The notes: generated by a model from the sequence alone, not told the origin. 64,000 nucleotides of DNA from Arthrobacter tumbae (GCF_016907495.1 NZ_JAFBCC010000001.1:2542001-2606000); one strand, 5' to 3'. Positions 16,188 to 26,253 are shown, numbered from the stretch's first letter. Translations and numbers: made by a program.

Positions 16188-17705
16188 GTGGACATACAAC
16201 TACTTCTGGCGCTGGTTCTTGGAATCGCGACCATCATCATCCTTGTGCTGAGAACGCGCCTTGATGCGTTCGTGGCACTGCTTATCGCCGCCCTGGTGAC
16301 CGGTCTTGTGGCCGGGCAGGCGCCGCTGGAGATTGTTTCGGCCATCACCACCGGATTCGGCAACACCCTTGCGTCCATCGGAATCGTGATCGGTCTGGGC
16401 GTGGGCATTGGAAAGATTCTTGAGGTGTCAGGTGCCGCCAACTCCCTGGCTCTTGCATTCCTGAAACTGTTCGGCAAGGGACGCGAGCCCTGGGCAATGG
16501 GAAGCGTCGGAGCGCTCGTCTCCATTCCCGTGTTCTGCGACTCCGGCTACGTAATCATGAATCCGCTGGCCCGCTCCATCGCCAGAGTGAAGCGCGCCGG
16601 TTACATCACACTGGCACTGGCGTTGGGCTGCGGCATGACCCTCACCCACCACCTTGTGCCGCCTACCCCCGGGCCGCTCGCCGTCGCGGGCATCCTTGGC
16701 GCTGACCTTGGCGCCCTGATTCTCGCAGGCCTCGTCTTCACAGTCATCCTGCTGCCTGTCGTGGTTTTCTACGCGAGGTGGATTGGGCCCAAAATCGAAC
16801 CCGGGATGAATGAGACCGTCCGTGAAATGGTCTATGGATCCACAGCGGCACGATCGGGCGGCCGGACCGGCACTGCGCTTGCAGACCATTCCGACGGTCA
16901 CTCTGACGACTCCATGCCCACGCTGGAAGATTCGGACAGCTTGCAGGGATCCTCTATCGAGGTGGACAACAACACCCTCGGTACGCCTCCCGCAGGAGCC
17001 AAGCCTCACAAAGTCGGCGCGTTCATGGCGTCCCTCCCGCTGCTCGTGCCGCTGGTGCTCATCATTCTCAACACGGTGAGTGGTGCGATCGACCAGAATA
17101 ACCAAGGCGTTGTCGGTACCGATGAGTACGAGCCCTCCGCATGGGTGGTTCCGCTGGCATTCATCGGTAACCCGGTAGTGGCGCTCGTCATCGGCGTCCT
17201 CCTGGCTGTCTATGTTCTGCTGCCACGCTGGACTCCGCGCTCGAAGGTGCAGGGCTGGTTCGCAGAAGCTGCCGCGTCAGCCGGTCTCATCCTGCTCATC
17301 ACCGGTGCCGGTGGTGCGCTCGGACAGGTCCTGCGTAGCTCCGGAGTCGGCGATGCCCTCGCCGAAGCGATTGCTGCGACGCCTCTGCCCGCCTTCCTTG
17401 TTCCGTTCCTGATTGCGACGCTCGTGCGGATCGCGCAGGGCTCAGGCACCGTTGCCATGATCACCGCGGCATCCGTCACGGCACCACTTGTCAGTTCGCT
17501 CGGCATCGATCCGGTCGTCGCCGCGCTTGCCTGCACGGCCGGGTCAATGGTGTTCAGCTACTTCAACGATTCCTATTTCTGGGTGGTCACCCGCTTCGCA
17601 GGCCTGGACGGCACCGCAGCATTGAAGGGCTGGTCGGGAATTACGACGGCGGTGTGGGCCGGCTCGATCCCGCTCCTGTTCATCGCGAACGTCATCCTTG
17701 GCTGA
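16188..17705 (+). CDS. GntP family gluconate:H+ symporter
   Basis: A 505-residue permease with about 12-14 membrane segments and GntP family blocks: the FGNTLASIGIVIGLGVGIGKI and SIPVFCDSGYVI regions, HHLVPPTPGPLAVAG, and a C-terminal GTVAMITAASV and SYFNDSYFWVV. A hydrophilic insert sits around residues 215-275. The family imports gluconate and similar hydroxyacids with protons. It starts at GTG 16188 with GAGGAG upstream, divergent from the GntR-SDR operon, and ends in a strong terminator. Confidence 0.93.
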   Translation: MDIQLLLALVLGIATIIILVLRTRLDAFVALLIAALVTGLVAGQAPLEIVSAITTGFGNTLASIGIVIGLGVGIGKILEVSGAANSLALAFLKLFGKGREPWAMGSVGALVSIPVFCDSGYVIMNPLARSIARVKRAGYITLALALGCGMTLTHHLVPPTPGPLAVAGILGADLGALILAGLVFTVILLPVVVFYARWIGPKIEPGMNETVREMVYGSTAARSGGRTGTALADHSDGHSDDSMPTLEDSDSLQGSSIEVDNNTLGTPPAGAKPHKVGAFMASLPLLVPLVLIILNTVSGAIDQNNQGVVGTDEYEPSAWVVPLAFIGNPVVALVIGVLLAVYVLLPRWTPRSKVQGWFAEAAASAGLILLITGAGGALGQVLRSSGVGDALAEAIAATPLPAFLVPFLIATLVRIAQGSGTVAMITAASVTAPLVSSLGIDPVVAALACTAGSMVFSYFNDSYFWVVTRFAGLDGTAALKGWSGITTAVWAGSIPLLFIANVILG

Positions 17706-17730
17706 CCGCGTAAGTCTGCCTGACTAGAGC

Positions 17731-17773
17731 ACAGAACCGCTCCCCGGGAATCGTTTCCGGGGAGCGGTTCTGT
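17731..17773 (+). terminator. Rho-independent terminator after gntP
   Basis: 17-bp perfect arms (ACAGAACCGCTCCCCGG, 17731-17747; complement 17757-17773), a 9-nt loop, followed by TTTGAGGG. It lies 26 bp after the GntP stop. Confidence 0.9.
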
Positions 17774-17812
17774 TTGAGGGCGACCTTCTCTGGCGGTCGT
17801 TGTGCTGGCCTC

Positions 17813-18961
17813 CTACCGGAGTTGGACGTTTGACGGGTTACCAGGCGCGGCGATCGCCTTCAAGCCCGTCTGCTCAGCCTGGATGAGGCACCACTTGATC
17901 AGTTGCATACCCACAAGCTTTCGCACGGACTCATGCTTCGCTTTGACCATAGGAGCGGCTGCCGAACCGAAAACTGCAAGGCTGATGCCCTGTTTCCCAT
18001 TCAGTGCGGGGTCGCGAAGCACCGCAACCCAGGCCTTGCCCAGCGCAGCCCTCGCTGCATCAGCACTGCCATTCACGTTATGGAAGGCGTGAGAGAGATG
18101 TTTTCTCATGCGCTCCTGATCGCTCAACCCGGCTGCAGGCCCAGCAATCATTCCTCCGGCGGAAACTGGAGTGCCGGCAGGTTTGGTTGCAGCGGGCTTG
18201 ATCAACGCGGGCTTCACCATGATCGGCCGGGGCTCGGCCGGCTGCCCAGCCATCGCAAGTTCCGCCAACTCGCGGTGAAGCTTCGCCATCTCACGGTGGA
18301 TTTCACTGATCCGCTTTACGACGGCGGCGCGAGAGGTGGTTGCCTTCGCCGGAGCCGCGCGCAACTTTGCCTCCACCCCCGGCGACATGCTGCAGCGGAA
18401 GAGCGCGCATAGTGCCCGTGCGAGGGAAAGCCGCGCGCCGTCGTCGTCGTTCAGTAGCAGGGGTGAAGGGCTCGGCAGAGTCTGCACAACGGAGGCAAGT
18501 GCAGAAAGCGCTCCGTGAACGCGACCGAATTGCAGCCGCTCTATGTCAGTGGCTTCGCTTATCTGCGGCGAGTAAACGCACTGAGCAATTTTGGCGTGGT
18601 TATGCGCAGGGAAGTGCTGAGGAAGGATCGATCTCTCGATTGCCCTGCGGAGCGCCCGTTGTTGTTTGGTAACCTGTTCGATTGCATTGGGCACGGCGGA
18701 GCCGTCTGCGAGTACCCACGGCTCCCCAACGTCCGCCGCTACCGCCACGGACTTCGGGAACTTCTTCCATTCGCTCACCATCAGGCAGCCGGTTCGGGTG
18801 TTGTAGAAGAACCAGTCGATCTCGGCGACAGGAAGCCCCGGCGCCTCCACCCGGCAATTGGCAAAGGCCCAGACGTCGTCGTCAAGCAGGGAATGCAACC
18901 GGGTGACATCACGGTCGGCAGGACGATGCGCCGCCGAATTGGTGGAAGGAAAGTACAGCAA
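17813..18961 (-). CDS. NERD-like domain protein of unknown function
   Basis: A 382-residue soluble protein. Residues about 20-75 look like a nuclease-related (NERD) fold: VAEIDWFFYNTRTGCLMVSEWKK carries the acidic residues and the E-x-K pair expected of the PD-(D/E)XK-like core. A helical, probably coiled-coil stretch lies near residue 220 (ISEIHREMAKLHRELAELAM), then a proline-rich linker and a C-terminal domain of about 90 residues (RKHLSHAFHNVNGSADAARAA and after) that I do not recognise. TTG at 18961 has AAGG seven bases upstream. No partner gene is adjacent. A nucleic-acid or defence role is possible but unproven. Confidence 0.6.
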   Translation of the reverse strand: MLYFPSTNSAAHRPADRDVTRLHSLLDDDVWAFANCRVEAPGLPVAEIDWFFYNTRTGCLMVSEWKKFPKSVAVAADVGEPWVLADGSAVPNAIEQVTKQQRALRRAIERSILPQHFPAHNHAKIAQCVYSPQISEATDIERLQFGRVHGALSALASVVQTLPSPSPLLLNDDDGARLSLARALCALFRCSMSPGVEAKLRAAPAKATTSRAAVVKRISEIHREMAKLHRELAELAMAGQPAEPRPIMVKPALIKPAATKPAGTPVSAGGMIAGPAAGLSDQERMRKHLSHAFHNVNGSADAARAALGKAWVAVLRDPALNGKQGISLAVFGSAAAPMVKAKHESVRKLVGMQLIKWCLIQAEQTGLKAIAAPGNPSNVQLR

Positions 18962-19082
18962 CGTCGGGCCTTCATGGGTGCCGGGGATGGCGAAGGAACC
19001 CCAACCCCCACCAGCCGCGCAAATGCGCTGCGCTCATCCTAATCGAGGAGAACCCGGTGCCGGTCCCGTTACGCTGGACCGA

Positions 19083-19535
19083 ATGGCCGCAACCCCAGCT
19101 CCACTGCGCACATCCCTCCCCAGGACCATTGCGCGCATACTGCTCGGCGCGTTCCTTCTCGCTGCCGGCACCGCCCACCTCACCGTCGCCCGCTCCGAGT
19201 TCGCCGCCCAGGTGCCGTCCTGGTTTCCCCTGCCCACCGACGTCGTCGTGGTGGGGTCCGGCATCGTCGAGATACTCCTCGGAGCTGCACTGATTGTCCT
19301 TCCGCGGTACAGGATCCTCGTCGGCTGGATCGTCGCTGCCTTCTTCGTTGCAGTCTTTCCTGGCAACATCGCCCAATACATTGAAGGTGTGGACGCGTTC
19401 GGTCTGGACACCGACCGGGCACGGCTCATCCGCCTCTTCTTCCAACCGGTCCTCATTCTGTGGGCGCTGTGGTCCACCGGCGCATGGCGCCACCGCCGAT
19501 TGCTACGCTCCTCACGTGAGCATCAACGCCACTAA
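19083..19535 (+). CDS. DoxX-like small membrane protein
   Basis: A 150-residue protein with four predicted membrane segments: RILLGAFLLAAGTAHLTV first, then a VVVVGSGIVEILLGAALIV block and two more. The AGTAHLT and GIVEILLGAAL patterns resemble the DoxX/DoxD-like group rather than the two DoxX paralogues elsewhere in the window. The ATG at 19083 is the only start that fits the first helix; the ribosome-binding site is weak. It is divergent from the NERD-like gene and ends just before the region encoding the AEC transporter N-terminus. Confidence 0.7.
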   Translation: MAATPAPLRTSLPRTIARILLGAFLLAAGTAHLTVARSEFAAQVPSWFPLPTDVVVVGSGIVEILLGAALIVLPRYRILVGWIVAAFFVAVFPGNIAQYIEGVDAFGLDTDRARLIRLFFQPVLILWALWSTGAWRHRRLLRSSREHQRH

Positions 19536-19697
19536 GGGCACCGGCATGAGACCACGAGCGGACGTGGCGTCATCGACATAGACGTAGTCATCGCGCTCAT
19601 CGGGGCCGTCATTCTCATCGGCCTGGGCTCGACCTTCCGACACTCCTTCATCCCCAGCCCGGAGTTCTGGTCCGGACTGGAAAAGCTCGTCTACTTC

Positions 19698-20546
19698 GTG
19701 CTGCTTCCGGCCCTGCTGGCAACCGGCCTTGCCGGAGCTGACTTCGCATCGATCGAACCCGGTCCCATGGTGCTCGTCCTGACGGCGTCCGCCACCTTCT
19801 CGGCCCTGCTCGCCTATGCTGCCCGCCGCCCCGCCACCGGCCGGGACGGCCCGGCCTTCACCTCGGTCTTCCAGGGCACCGTCCGCTTCAACACCTATAT
19901 CGGGGTGACGACGGCCGCTGCCCTCTTTGGATCCAACGGCATCGCCATCGCGGCACTCGCCAACGCGGTCCTCATACCGTTCGGAAACCTCGCCTCAACC
20001 ATCGCGCTCGCACACTACGGACATCACAGACTCCGCGGCTCCGCGCTGGTCCTGGCGGTGTTCGGCAACCCGTTGATTCTCGCGTGCGCCGCCGGACTCG
20101 CCGCCAACCTGATCGGATCCGCACCGGGGGTAGGCGACTTTCTCAGCGCGCCGGTGCCGGCCGTCGTCGTGCAGTTGGTGGCTGCAGTGCTTGGACTGCT
20201 TGGGGGAGCGGCACTTCCGATCGGCCTTTTCTGCGTAGGGGCCGGGCTACGCGGACGCGTTTTCACCCGCGAATCCCTGCGGCCAGTGACGGCCGCTCTG
20301 CTGCTCCGCTTCGTGCCGGTGCCGGCAGCCACCCTGGGGCTGTGCATCCTGCTGGGATTCACTGGACCGGCCGCCGTCGTCTGCGTGGTATTCCAGTCGC
20401 TGCCGACGGCAACGAGTTCCTACGTCTTCGCCAGGCGCCTGGGCGGCGATGCCTCACTCATGGCCCAGATCACCGCCGCTCAGACCGTCCTCTCCGGCGT
20501 GGTGCTACCGGCCTGGATCCTCATCGCACTGACGGTGCTGCTGTAG
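19698..20546 (+). CDS. AEC family transporter (start uncertain)
   Basis: A 282-residue frame from GTG 19698, with about eight membrane segments and auxin-efflux-carrier family features: FVLLPALLATGLAG at the N-terminus, TVRFNTYIGVTTAAALFG in the middle and VVCVVFQSLPTATSSYVFAR near the end. The same frame is open upstream from 19536 and encodes a credible first helix (VVIALIGAVILIGLG, about 19584-19628) that belongs to this family, but no ATG, GTG or TTG precedes it. The GTG start would drop that helix. A frameshift near 19546-19570 or a rare start codon is possible. Substrates of this family are mostly organic acids or amino acids. Confidence 0.75.
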   Translation: MLLPALLATGLAGADFASIEPGPMVLVLTASATFSALLAYAARRPATGRDGPAFTSVFQGTVRFNTYIGVTTAAALFGSNGIAIAALANAVLIPFGNLASTIALAHYGHHRLRGSALVLAVFGNPLILACAAGLAANLIGSAPGVGDFLSAPVPAVVVQLVAAVLGLLGGAALPIGLFCVGAGLRGRVFTRESLRPVTAALLLRFVPVPAATLGLCILLGFTGPAAVVCVVFQSLPTATSSYVFARRLGGDASLMAQITAAQTVLSGVVLPAWILIALTVLL

Positions 20547-20590
20547 CTGCCGGTAGGCACGGTGCCCGGTGAAATGGCTAGGATCATTCC

Positions 20591-21598
20591 ATGGAAACCC
20601 GCGAAGCCGCCGCCGAGACCACGCTCGTCACCCTCAGCGACATCGAAGCCGCTGCCGAACGCATCAGTGACCTGGTTCTACGCACACCGATCATCCAACT
20701 TCCGCACCCGCAGCGCCCGGATGAGGTGCTCCACTGCAAAGCCGAGTCCCTCCAGCCCACCAGCGCCTTCAAGCTGCGCGGCGCCTACAACACCATCGCC
20801 CAGGTGCTGGATCAGGCCCGCGAACACGGCATCGTCGCCCAATCCTCCGGCAACCACGCCCGCGCCGTTGCCTGGCTGGCACATCGGCTCAACCTGCGCG
20901 CCGTGATCGTCATGCCGGACGCCGCGCCGCTGCCCAAGATCGAGGCCGTCCGCGCACTCGGTGCCGAGGTGGAGATAGTGCCCTCTGCGCTGCGCGACGT
21001 CCGCGCCCACGAACTCGTCGCCGAACACGGTTACGTCCACGTACCGCCCTACGACGACCCCCGCATCATCGCCGGGCAGGGAACGGTCGGCCTGGAAATC
21101 ATGCAGCAGCTGCCCAAGGTCGACACCGTCCTGGTCCCCATTTCCGGCGGCGGGCTCATCTCCGGCATTGCGACGGCGGTCAAGGCCATCAATCCCGGAA
21201 CCCGCGTGATCGGAGTGGAACCGGAACTCGCCGCCGACGCCGCCCAAAGCTTCCGCGAAGGACGCCGCATCACCTGGGAACAGGAACTCACGTACCGCAC
21301 CGTTGCCGACGGCCTCCGCACTCCCGCGCTCGGTGTCCATCCGTGGGAGCACGTGAAGCGCTACGTCGACGACGTCATCACCGTCACCGAAGAGCAGATC
21401 CTTGCCGCGATGCGCCACCTCACCCTCGCCGGCAGGCTCGTGGTTGAACCGTCCGGTGCCGTGGCCACCGCTGCCTGGATGCACGACCTCGTGCCAGCTG
21501 CAAACGCCCAGAACGACGGCGGCACAACGGCTGCCGTGGTCTCCGGCGGATCAGTGGATCCCGCCCTCCTGGCCAAGGTGCTGCTGCAGACGGGCTAG
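20591..21598 (+). CDS. Threonine/serine dehydratase, PLP-dependent
   Basis: A 335-residue fold-type II PLP enzyme. The PLP lysine lies in SAFKLRGAYN (residues about 58-67), followed by SSGNHARAVAWLA and the phosphate-binding glycine loop PISGGGLISGIATAVK. There is no C-terminal ACT regulatory domain, as in catabolic threonine dehydratases and serine/threonine ammonia-lyases. It converts L-threonine or L-serine to a 2-oxoacid and ammonia; a serine racemase or hydroxy-aspartate lyase activity is possible in the family. It starts 44 bp after the AEC transporter and may be co-transcribed. Confidence 0.9.
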   Translation: METREAAAETTLVTLSDIEAAAERISDLVLRTPIIQLPHPQRPDEVLHCKAESLQPTSAFKLRGAYNTIAQVLDQAREHGIVAQSSGNHARAVAWLAHRLNLRAVIVMPDAAPLPKIEAVRALGAEVEIVPSALRDVRAHELVAEHGYVHVPPYDDPRIIAGQGTVGLEIMQQLPKVDTVLVPISGGGLISGIATAVKAINPGTRVIGVEPELAADAAQSFREGRRITWEQELTYRTVADGLRTPALGVHPWEHVKRYVDDVITVTEEQILAAMRHLTLAGRLVVEPSGAVATAAWMHDLVPAANAQNDGGTTAAVVSGGSVDPALLAKVLLQTG

Positions 21599-21615
21599 AG
21601 CCGTTCGTCTTCGGG

Positions 21616-21723
21616 AGCCCAACGGTTCCGTGCAGGTTTGGCTGCGGATCGCTCCTAAAGTACGGCGCGTCTCGACTAACACGCCGGAGGACCTCTTCGA
21701 ACCTGCACGGAATCGGTTGGGCT
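21616..21723. repeat. Inverted repeat with long spacer, downstream of dehydratase
   Basis: Arms of about 23 bp (21616-21638 starting AGCCCAACGGTTCCGTGC; 21700-21723) pair with one bulge and one mismatch, with a 61-nt spacer that contains a smaller repeat (ACGGCGCGT / ACGCCGG). Like the hairpins at 1838 and 6308 it sits just after a gene and carries a GCAGGTT element in its arm. It may act as a terminator or a related palindromic element. Confidence 0.65.
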
Positions 21724-21777
21724 GATATCGCAAAACCTTCCAGAAGGTGTTGCGCGTCACGGAAGGGAACCTTAGAG

Positions 21778-21797
21778 TTGTCGAAGCGCTTCGACAA
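21778..21797. promoter_or_regulatory. LacI-family operator upstream of GH42
   Basis: A perfect 20-bp palindrome, TTGTCGAAGCGCTTCGACAA, with the central CG step typical of LacI/GalR family sites. It lies 33 bp upstream of the GH42 start and should control the three-gene glycosidase operon. No complete LacI gene lies nearby; a truncated one is at the right end of the window. Confidence 0.85.
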
Positions 21798-21829
21798 TGC
21801 CGTTTCCACCCCGATCAAGGACTGTCTCC

Positions 21830-23848
21830 ATGCCCATTGACCCGCCCTTCCCGAAAGCCGACGAGCTCGTCTTCGGCGGCGACTACAACCCTGAGCAGTG
21901 GCCCGAATCGGTGTGGGAGGAAGATGTTCGCCTGATGAGGGAAGCTCATGTCAACCGGGTGACCGTCGGCGTGTTCTCGTGGTCTTCCATCGAACCGCGG
22001 GAAGGTCACTACGAGTTCGGCTGGCTCGACAAAGTGATGAATCTGATGGCGGAAAACGGTATCGGCGTTGTCCTTGCCACACCCACGGCCTCGCCGCCGC
22101 CCTGGTTCTCCTTGGCACACCCGGAAGCCCTGCCGGTCACTGCGAACGGAGTGAGGCTGATCCACGGAAGCCGGGACACCTACAATCCCGCGGCTCCGGC
22201 CTACCGCGCCGCAGCCAAGCGCGTCACGGCAGCCCTCGCAGAGCGGTACTCTTCCCACCCGGCGCTGACCATGTGGCACCTTCACAATGAGTACGGAACG
22301 GTTTCCTACGGGCCTGAAACCGATAGGGCTTTCCGCGGGTGGCTGCGCGCCAGGTACGGGACCCTGACGCAGCTGAACACCACCTGGAACACCGCGTTCT
22401 GGTCACAGGGCTACGGCGAGTGGGAAGAGATCTTCGCTCCCCGGGCCACCCAATACCTGCCCAATCCTTCCCACCTGCTCGACTTCAAGCGCTTCTCGGC
22501 CGACCTGCTGAGGGATTGCCTGCGCGACCAGGTGGAGTCAGTCCGAGGCGTCCGCCCCGACGTTCCCGTCACCACCAACTTCATGCTCCCCAGTTGGAAC
22601 CACTATGACCAGTGGGACCTCGCAGCCGAGATCGACGATGTCTCCGTTGACCACTATCCGGACACCCCGGGCATTGAGGGGAATGTCCAGGTTGCCTTCG
22701 GCAGCGACCTCGCCCGCTCCTTCAACGGCGGTCGCCCGTGGGTGCTCATGGAACAGGCCACCACCATGGTCTACAACTACGCGCAGGGGCGGATCCTCGC
22801 ACGGGACCCGGGCACGCTGCTGTTCAGCACCCTCCAATACCTTGCACGCGGCTCCACCGGATCCCTGTTCTTCCAGTGGCGGTCGCCGCGTGCCGGAGCC
22901 GAGTTCTTCCACTCGCCCATGGTTCCGCACGTTGGCGAGAACTCCCGGACGTTCCGCGAAATCGTCGAACTCGGCACGACGCTCTCTAATCTTCACGAAC
23001 TTGCACAGCCGCCAGCTGCCGGCCGACGCGTGAACCAAAACAGGGTGGCCATCGTCTGGGACTCCGCCGCGTGGTGGTCGACGGACACGAGCGCGCTGCC
23101 GTCCACTGATATCGCTTTCCTGCCCGCCGTAAAGTCGGTTCACCGTGCGCTCTGGCTGCTCGGAATCAACGTTGATTTCGTCCGGCTCGATCAGGACCTC
23201 AGCGCCTACGGACTCGTCCTGTTGCCCAGCAAGCTGGCTGCCTCGGACGCTGAAGCGGAAGCACTCCGGCGTTACGTCGCGGACGGCGGACACACCGCCA
23301 TCTGGTACTTCTCGGGCAGCACGGATGAGAACCTCAACGTCCGGCCCGGCGGATTCTCGGGAGCGTTTGCCGACCTCCTCGGCATCCGCGTTGAGGAGCA
23401 CTTCCCCCAGCTCGCCGCCACGGCCCTGAAACTCAGCGACGGATCCACCGCAGACTGTTGGGCGGAAGCCGTCGAGCTCGCGGGCGCCACCAGCATCGCG
23501 AACTTCACGGAGTACCCGCTGGCTGCACGCCCCGCCGTCACGCAGCACACGTATGGTTCAGGCACCGCGCACTACATCGCCACGCGGCTGGGCGAAGACG
23601 CGCTGCGCGAGCACCTTCACCGCATCCTGAACGACGCCGGCATCCAGCCTGATCACCCGGCCGCCGGTTACGGTATTGAGGCAGTCCGCCGCCACGCCGG
23701 CAACTCCAGCTACCTGTTCCTCCTCAACCACTCAGCGGAGACAGTCGAGGTTGACGTGCACGGGCACGACCTCCTCAGCGACGCTCCGGTGGATGGGCCC
23801 ACCACCCTTCCTCCGGGAGCCGCGCTGATCGTGCGGGAAGTGGGCTGA
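21830..23848 (+). CDS. Beta-galactosidase, glycoside hydrolase family 42
   Basis: A 672-residue protein. The N-terminal TIM barrel starts FGGDYNPEQWPESVWEEDV. The acid/base Glu is in MWHLHNEYG (about residue 151) and the nucleophile Glu is in GRPWVLMEQA (around residue 308). Trimerisation (residues about 395-605) and a C-terminal beta domain follow, the usual GH42 layout. No signal peptide, so it acts in the cytoplasm on imported galactosides. ATG 21830 has AAGGA upstream; an in-frame ATG at 21797 would overlap the operator. First gene of a GH42-GH95-GH1 operon. Confidence 0.93.
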   Translation: MPIDPPFPKADELVFGGDYNPEQWPESVWEEDVRLMREAHVNRVTVGVFSWSSIEPREGHYEFGWLDKVMNLMAENGIGVVLATPTASPPPWFSLAHPEALPVTANGVRLIHGSRDTYNPAAPAYRAAAKRVTAALAERYSSHPALTMWHLHNEYGTVSYGPETDRAFRGWLRARYGTLTQLNTTWNTAFWSQGYGEWEEIFAPRATQYLPNPSHLLDFKRFSADLLRDCLRDQVESVRGVRPDVPVTTNFMLPSWNHYDQWDLAAEIDDVSVDHYPDTPGIEGNVQVAFGSDLARSFNGGRPWVLMEQATTMVYNYAQGRILARDPGTLLFSTLQYLARGSTGSLFFQWRSPRAGAEFFHSPMVPHVGENSRTFREIVELGTTLSNLHELAQPPAAGRRVNQNRVAIVWDSAAWWSTDTSALPSTDIAFLPAVKSVHRALWLLGINVDFVRLDQDLSAYGLVLLPSKLAASDAEAEALRRYVADGGHTAIWYFSGSTDENLNVRPGGFSGAFADLLGIRVEEHFPQLAATALKLSDGSTADCWAEAVELAGATSIANFTEYPLAARPAVTQHTYGSGTAHYIATRLGEDALREHLHRILNDAGIQPDHPAAGYGIEAVRRHAGNSSYLFLLNHSAETVEVDVHGHDLLSDAPVDGPTTLPPGAALIVREVG

Positions 23849-23853
23849 CCACG

Positions 23854-26253
23854 GTGGCCAGCCTCTTCTACACCAGCCCCGCCATGACCTGGTTGGACGG
23901 CCTGCCCCTGGGCAGCGGTCGGCTTGGCGCAATGGTGCTTGCCGGCGATTCGACCATGCGCCTGCAGATCAATGACAGCACCGCATGGTCAGGCAGCCCT
24001 GCGAGCGAACACCGGCGTGGCCGCATCTCCGCAGAGACGGCCGCCACCGCGCTCGCCGACGCCCGGACCGCCATTGCGGATGGGCGGCCGGTTGACGCTG
24101 AGCAAGCCCTCGAGCAGTTGCAGTCCGGCTACTCCCAGTCGTACCTGCCGTTCGCTGACATCACCCTCCAGTTGGACGACGGCGCGCGGTTGCAGGAGCG
24201 CAGACTGTCCCTCGCTGAAGCCACTCACCGGACCGTCGCGGACGGAGCCGGCGGCAGCATCACCCAGGACACCTTCATCAGCCCGGTGGACGGCGTACTC
24301 GTGCACCGGTTGCGCTCCACGAGCCCCGTGACTGTCACCATCGTCATCTCCACCCCGCTCAAGGAAACCGGCCGCACCAACCGGAGCAACGGCGTCGTAC
24401 TGGAACTGAAGCTGCCCGCTGATGTGGCACCCGGCCACGAACCGGACGAACCGGCACTGCAGGAGGAGATCGACGGGATCGTCCCGCTGCAGGGAGCGCT
24501 GTGCCTTGCGGCGCGCCACGATGGTTCTACCGCCCATAACGACGACGGAGCGACAGTATTCACGGACGTCACCGAGCTGCTCCTCGTGGCCGCTACCGAA
24601 ACAACCTTCACGGGCTTCGGCCGGGAGCCAGAAGGCTCGGCTACGACGTGCGCAGAAGCGGCACGCCGTCGTGCGTTTGCGGCCCTCGAGAAGGGCTGGG
24701 ACGCGCTGCATGCCGACCACGTACGCGCTCACCGGGAGCTGTTCGACCGGGTATCAATCACGCTCGATCCCGGCCCGGACGCACTGCTCCAGCGCGACAA
24801 TATTCCCACCGATGTGCGCCTGCAAGAGGCGAACGCACATCCCGCCGGCGTGCTGACTGCCGATCCTGCACTGGTAGCCCTGCTCTTCGATTACGGACGG
24901 TACCTGCTGATCGCATCGTCGCGGCCGGGTACGCTTCCGGCCACCCTGCAGGGGATCTGGAACGAGGAGATGCGCCCACCGTGGTCCTCCAACTACACGC
25001 TCAACATCAATGCCCAGATGAACTACTGGGGTGCAGAAGCGGCGGCCCTGCCCGAGTGCCACGAGCCGCTCCTGGACCTGACCGAAGCCTTGGCCGAACG
25101 AGGGCGGGACACCGCCGCAACCTTGTACGGAGCGCGCGGTTGGATGGCACACCACAATTCCGATGCCTGGGCGTTCAGCTCGCCGACCACCGGGCACGCG
25201 AGCTGGTCCCAGTGGCCCATGGCCGGTGCATGGCTGGTCCGCCACCTCGATGAGAAACGCCGTTTCGGGTCCGCCAGCCTGGAGCATCTCGAGCGGCTCT
25301 GGAACCTGGCGGTCGGTGCCGCCGAGTTCGCCTGCGACTGGTTGATTGACGAGGGCGGCGCCCACCTGGACACCCGACCGTCCACTTCACCCGAAAACTG
25401 CTATCTCAGCGCTCAGGGCAGGGCGGCCGTTGCAACCTCCAGCGCGATGGACCGAACGCTCATCACCGAACTCTTCTACACGGTGCTGGCTCTGGCGTCG
25501 GCGGTTGGCCGGCCGCACCACCCGATCGTGGCGGAAGTGAAGGGGGCATTGCCGCGCATCGCACCGCCGGCCGTGGGTGGGGAGGGCAGAATCCTTGAGT
25601 GGGGCGCGCAGGAGGGCGAGATTGAACCCACGCACCGGCACCTCTCCCACCTGTTCTTCGCCTACCCCGGAAACGGTCCGACGCCGGAGCTCACCGATGC
25701 GCTCACCCTCTCGCTGGATCGCCGCGGCGACGATTCCACTGGTTGGTCCCTCATCTGGAAGACCTGTCTCCGGGCACGTTTGAGACAGAGTGAGAAGGTG
25801 GCGGACCTGCTCCGCCTGATGTTCCGCCCGGCAACCGAAGCACACGGTCCACACGCCGGCGGCCTCTACGCCAACCTGTTCGCCGCCCATCCGCCGTTCC
25901 AGATTGACGGCAATCTCGGTTTCGTTGCGGCGCTCGCCGAGGTCCTCGTGCAGAGCCACGCAGGAATCATCAACCTGCTCCCGGCTCTGCCGGCCGAGCT
26001 TGTCAGCGGCAGTGTCCGCGGACTGATCGCGAGGCCTGGGATCACCGTCGACCTGAGCTGGGAGAACGGTGTGATCCGCGAAGCCGCGCTGACCCCGCGG
26101 CGAGCCGAAGCCGCGGGGGAGTACCTCATCGAAGTCGGAGACCGCACCGAACCCGTGACGTTGACGTTCGGCCGCCGAACTGTGCTCACTGACCTCGATT
26201 CACCCAACACGACTAGCATTCCAACCAACGGAAAGGCATCGCTGACGCCATGA
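23854..26253 (+). CDS. Glycoside hydrolase family 95 (alpha-L-fucosidase type)
   Basis: A 799-residue protein. The N-terminal beta domain starts [22 protein letters not shown] with the family [10 protein letters not shown]. The (alpha/alpha)6 catalytic barrel includes [15 protein letters not shown] and [15 protein letters not shown], which carry the Asn residues that assist catalysis, and [20 protein letters not shown] with the general acid/base Asp. Known members are inverting 1,2-alpha-L-fucosidases or alpha-L-galactosidases. No signal peptide is seen. GTG at 23854 lies 5 bp after the GH42 stop. Plant or algal fucosylated or galactosylated glycans are plausible substrates. Confidence 0.9.
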   Translation: MASLFYTSPAMTWLDGLPLGSGRLGAMVLAGDSTMRLQINDSTAWSGSPASEHRRGRISAETAATALADARTAIADGRPVDAEQALEQLQSGYSQSYLPFADITLQLDDGARLQERRLSLAEATHRTVADGAGGSITQDTFISPVDGVLVHRLRSTSPVTVTIVISTPLKETGRTNRSNGVVLELKLPADVAPGHEPDEPALQEEIDGIVPLQGALCLAARHDGSTAHNDDGATVFTDVTELLLVAATETTFTGFGREPEGSATTCAEAARRRAFAALEKGWDALHADHVRAHRELFDRVSITLDPGPDALLQRDNIPTDVRLQEANAHPAGVLTADPALVALLFDYGRYLLIASSRPGTLPATLQGIWNEEMRPPWSSNYTLNINAQMNYWGAEAAALPECHEPLLDLTEALAERGRDTAATLYGARGWMAHHNSDAWAFSSPTTGHASWSQWPMAGAWLVRHLDEKRRFGSASLEHLERLWNLAVGAAEFACDWLIDEGGAHLDTRPSTSPENCYLSAQGRAAVATSSAMDRTLITELFYTVLALASAVGRPHHPIVAEVKGALPRIAPPAVGGEGRILEWGAQEGEIEPTHRHLSHLFFAYPGNGPTPELTDALTLSLDRRGDDSTGWSLIWKTCLRARLRQSEKVADLLRLMFRPATEAHGPHAGGLYANLFAAHPPFQIDGNLGFVAALAEVLVQSHAGIINLLPALPAELVSGSVRGLIARPGITVDLSWENGVIREAALTPRRAEAAGEYLIEVGDRTEPVTLTFGRRTVLTDLDSPNTTSIPTNGKASLTP

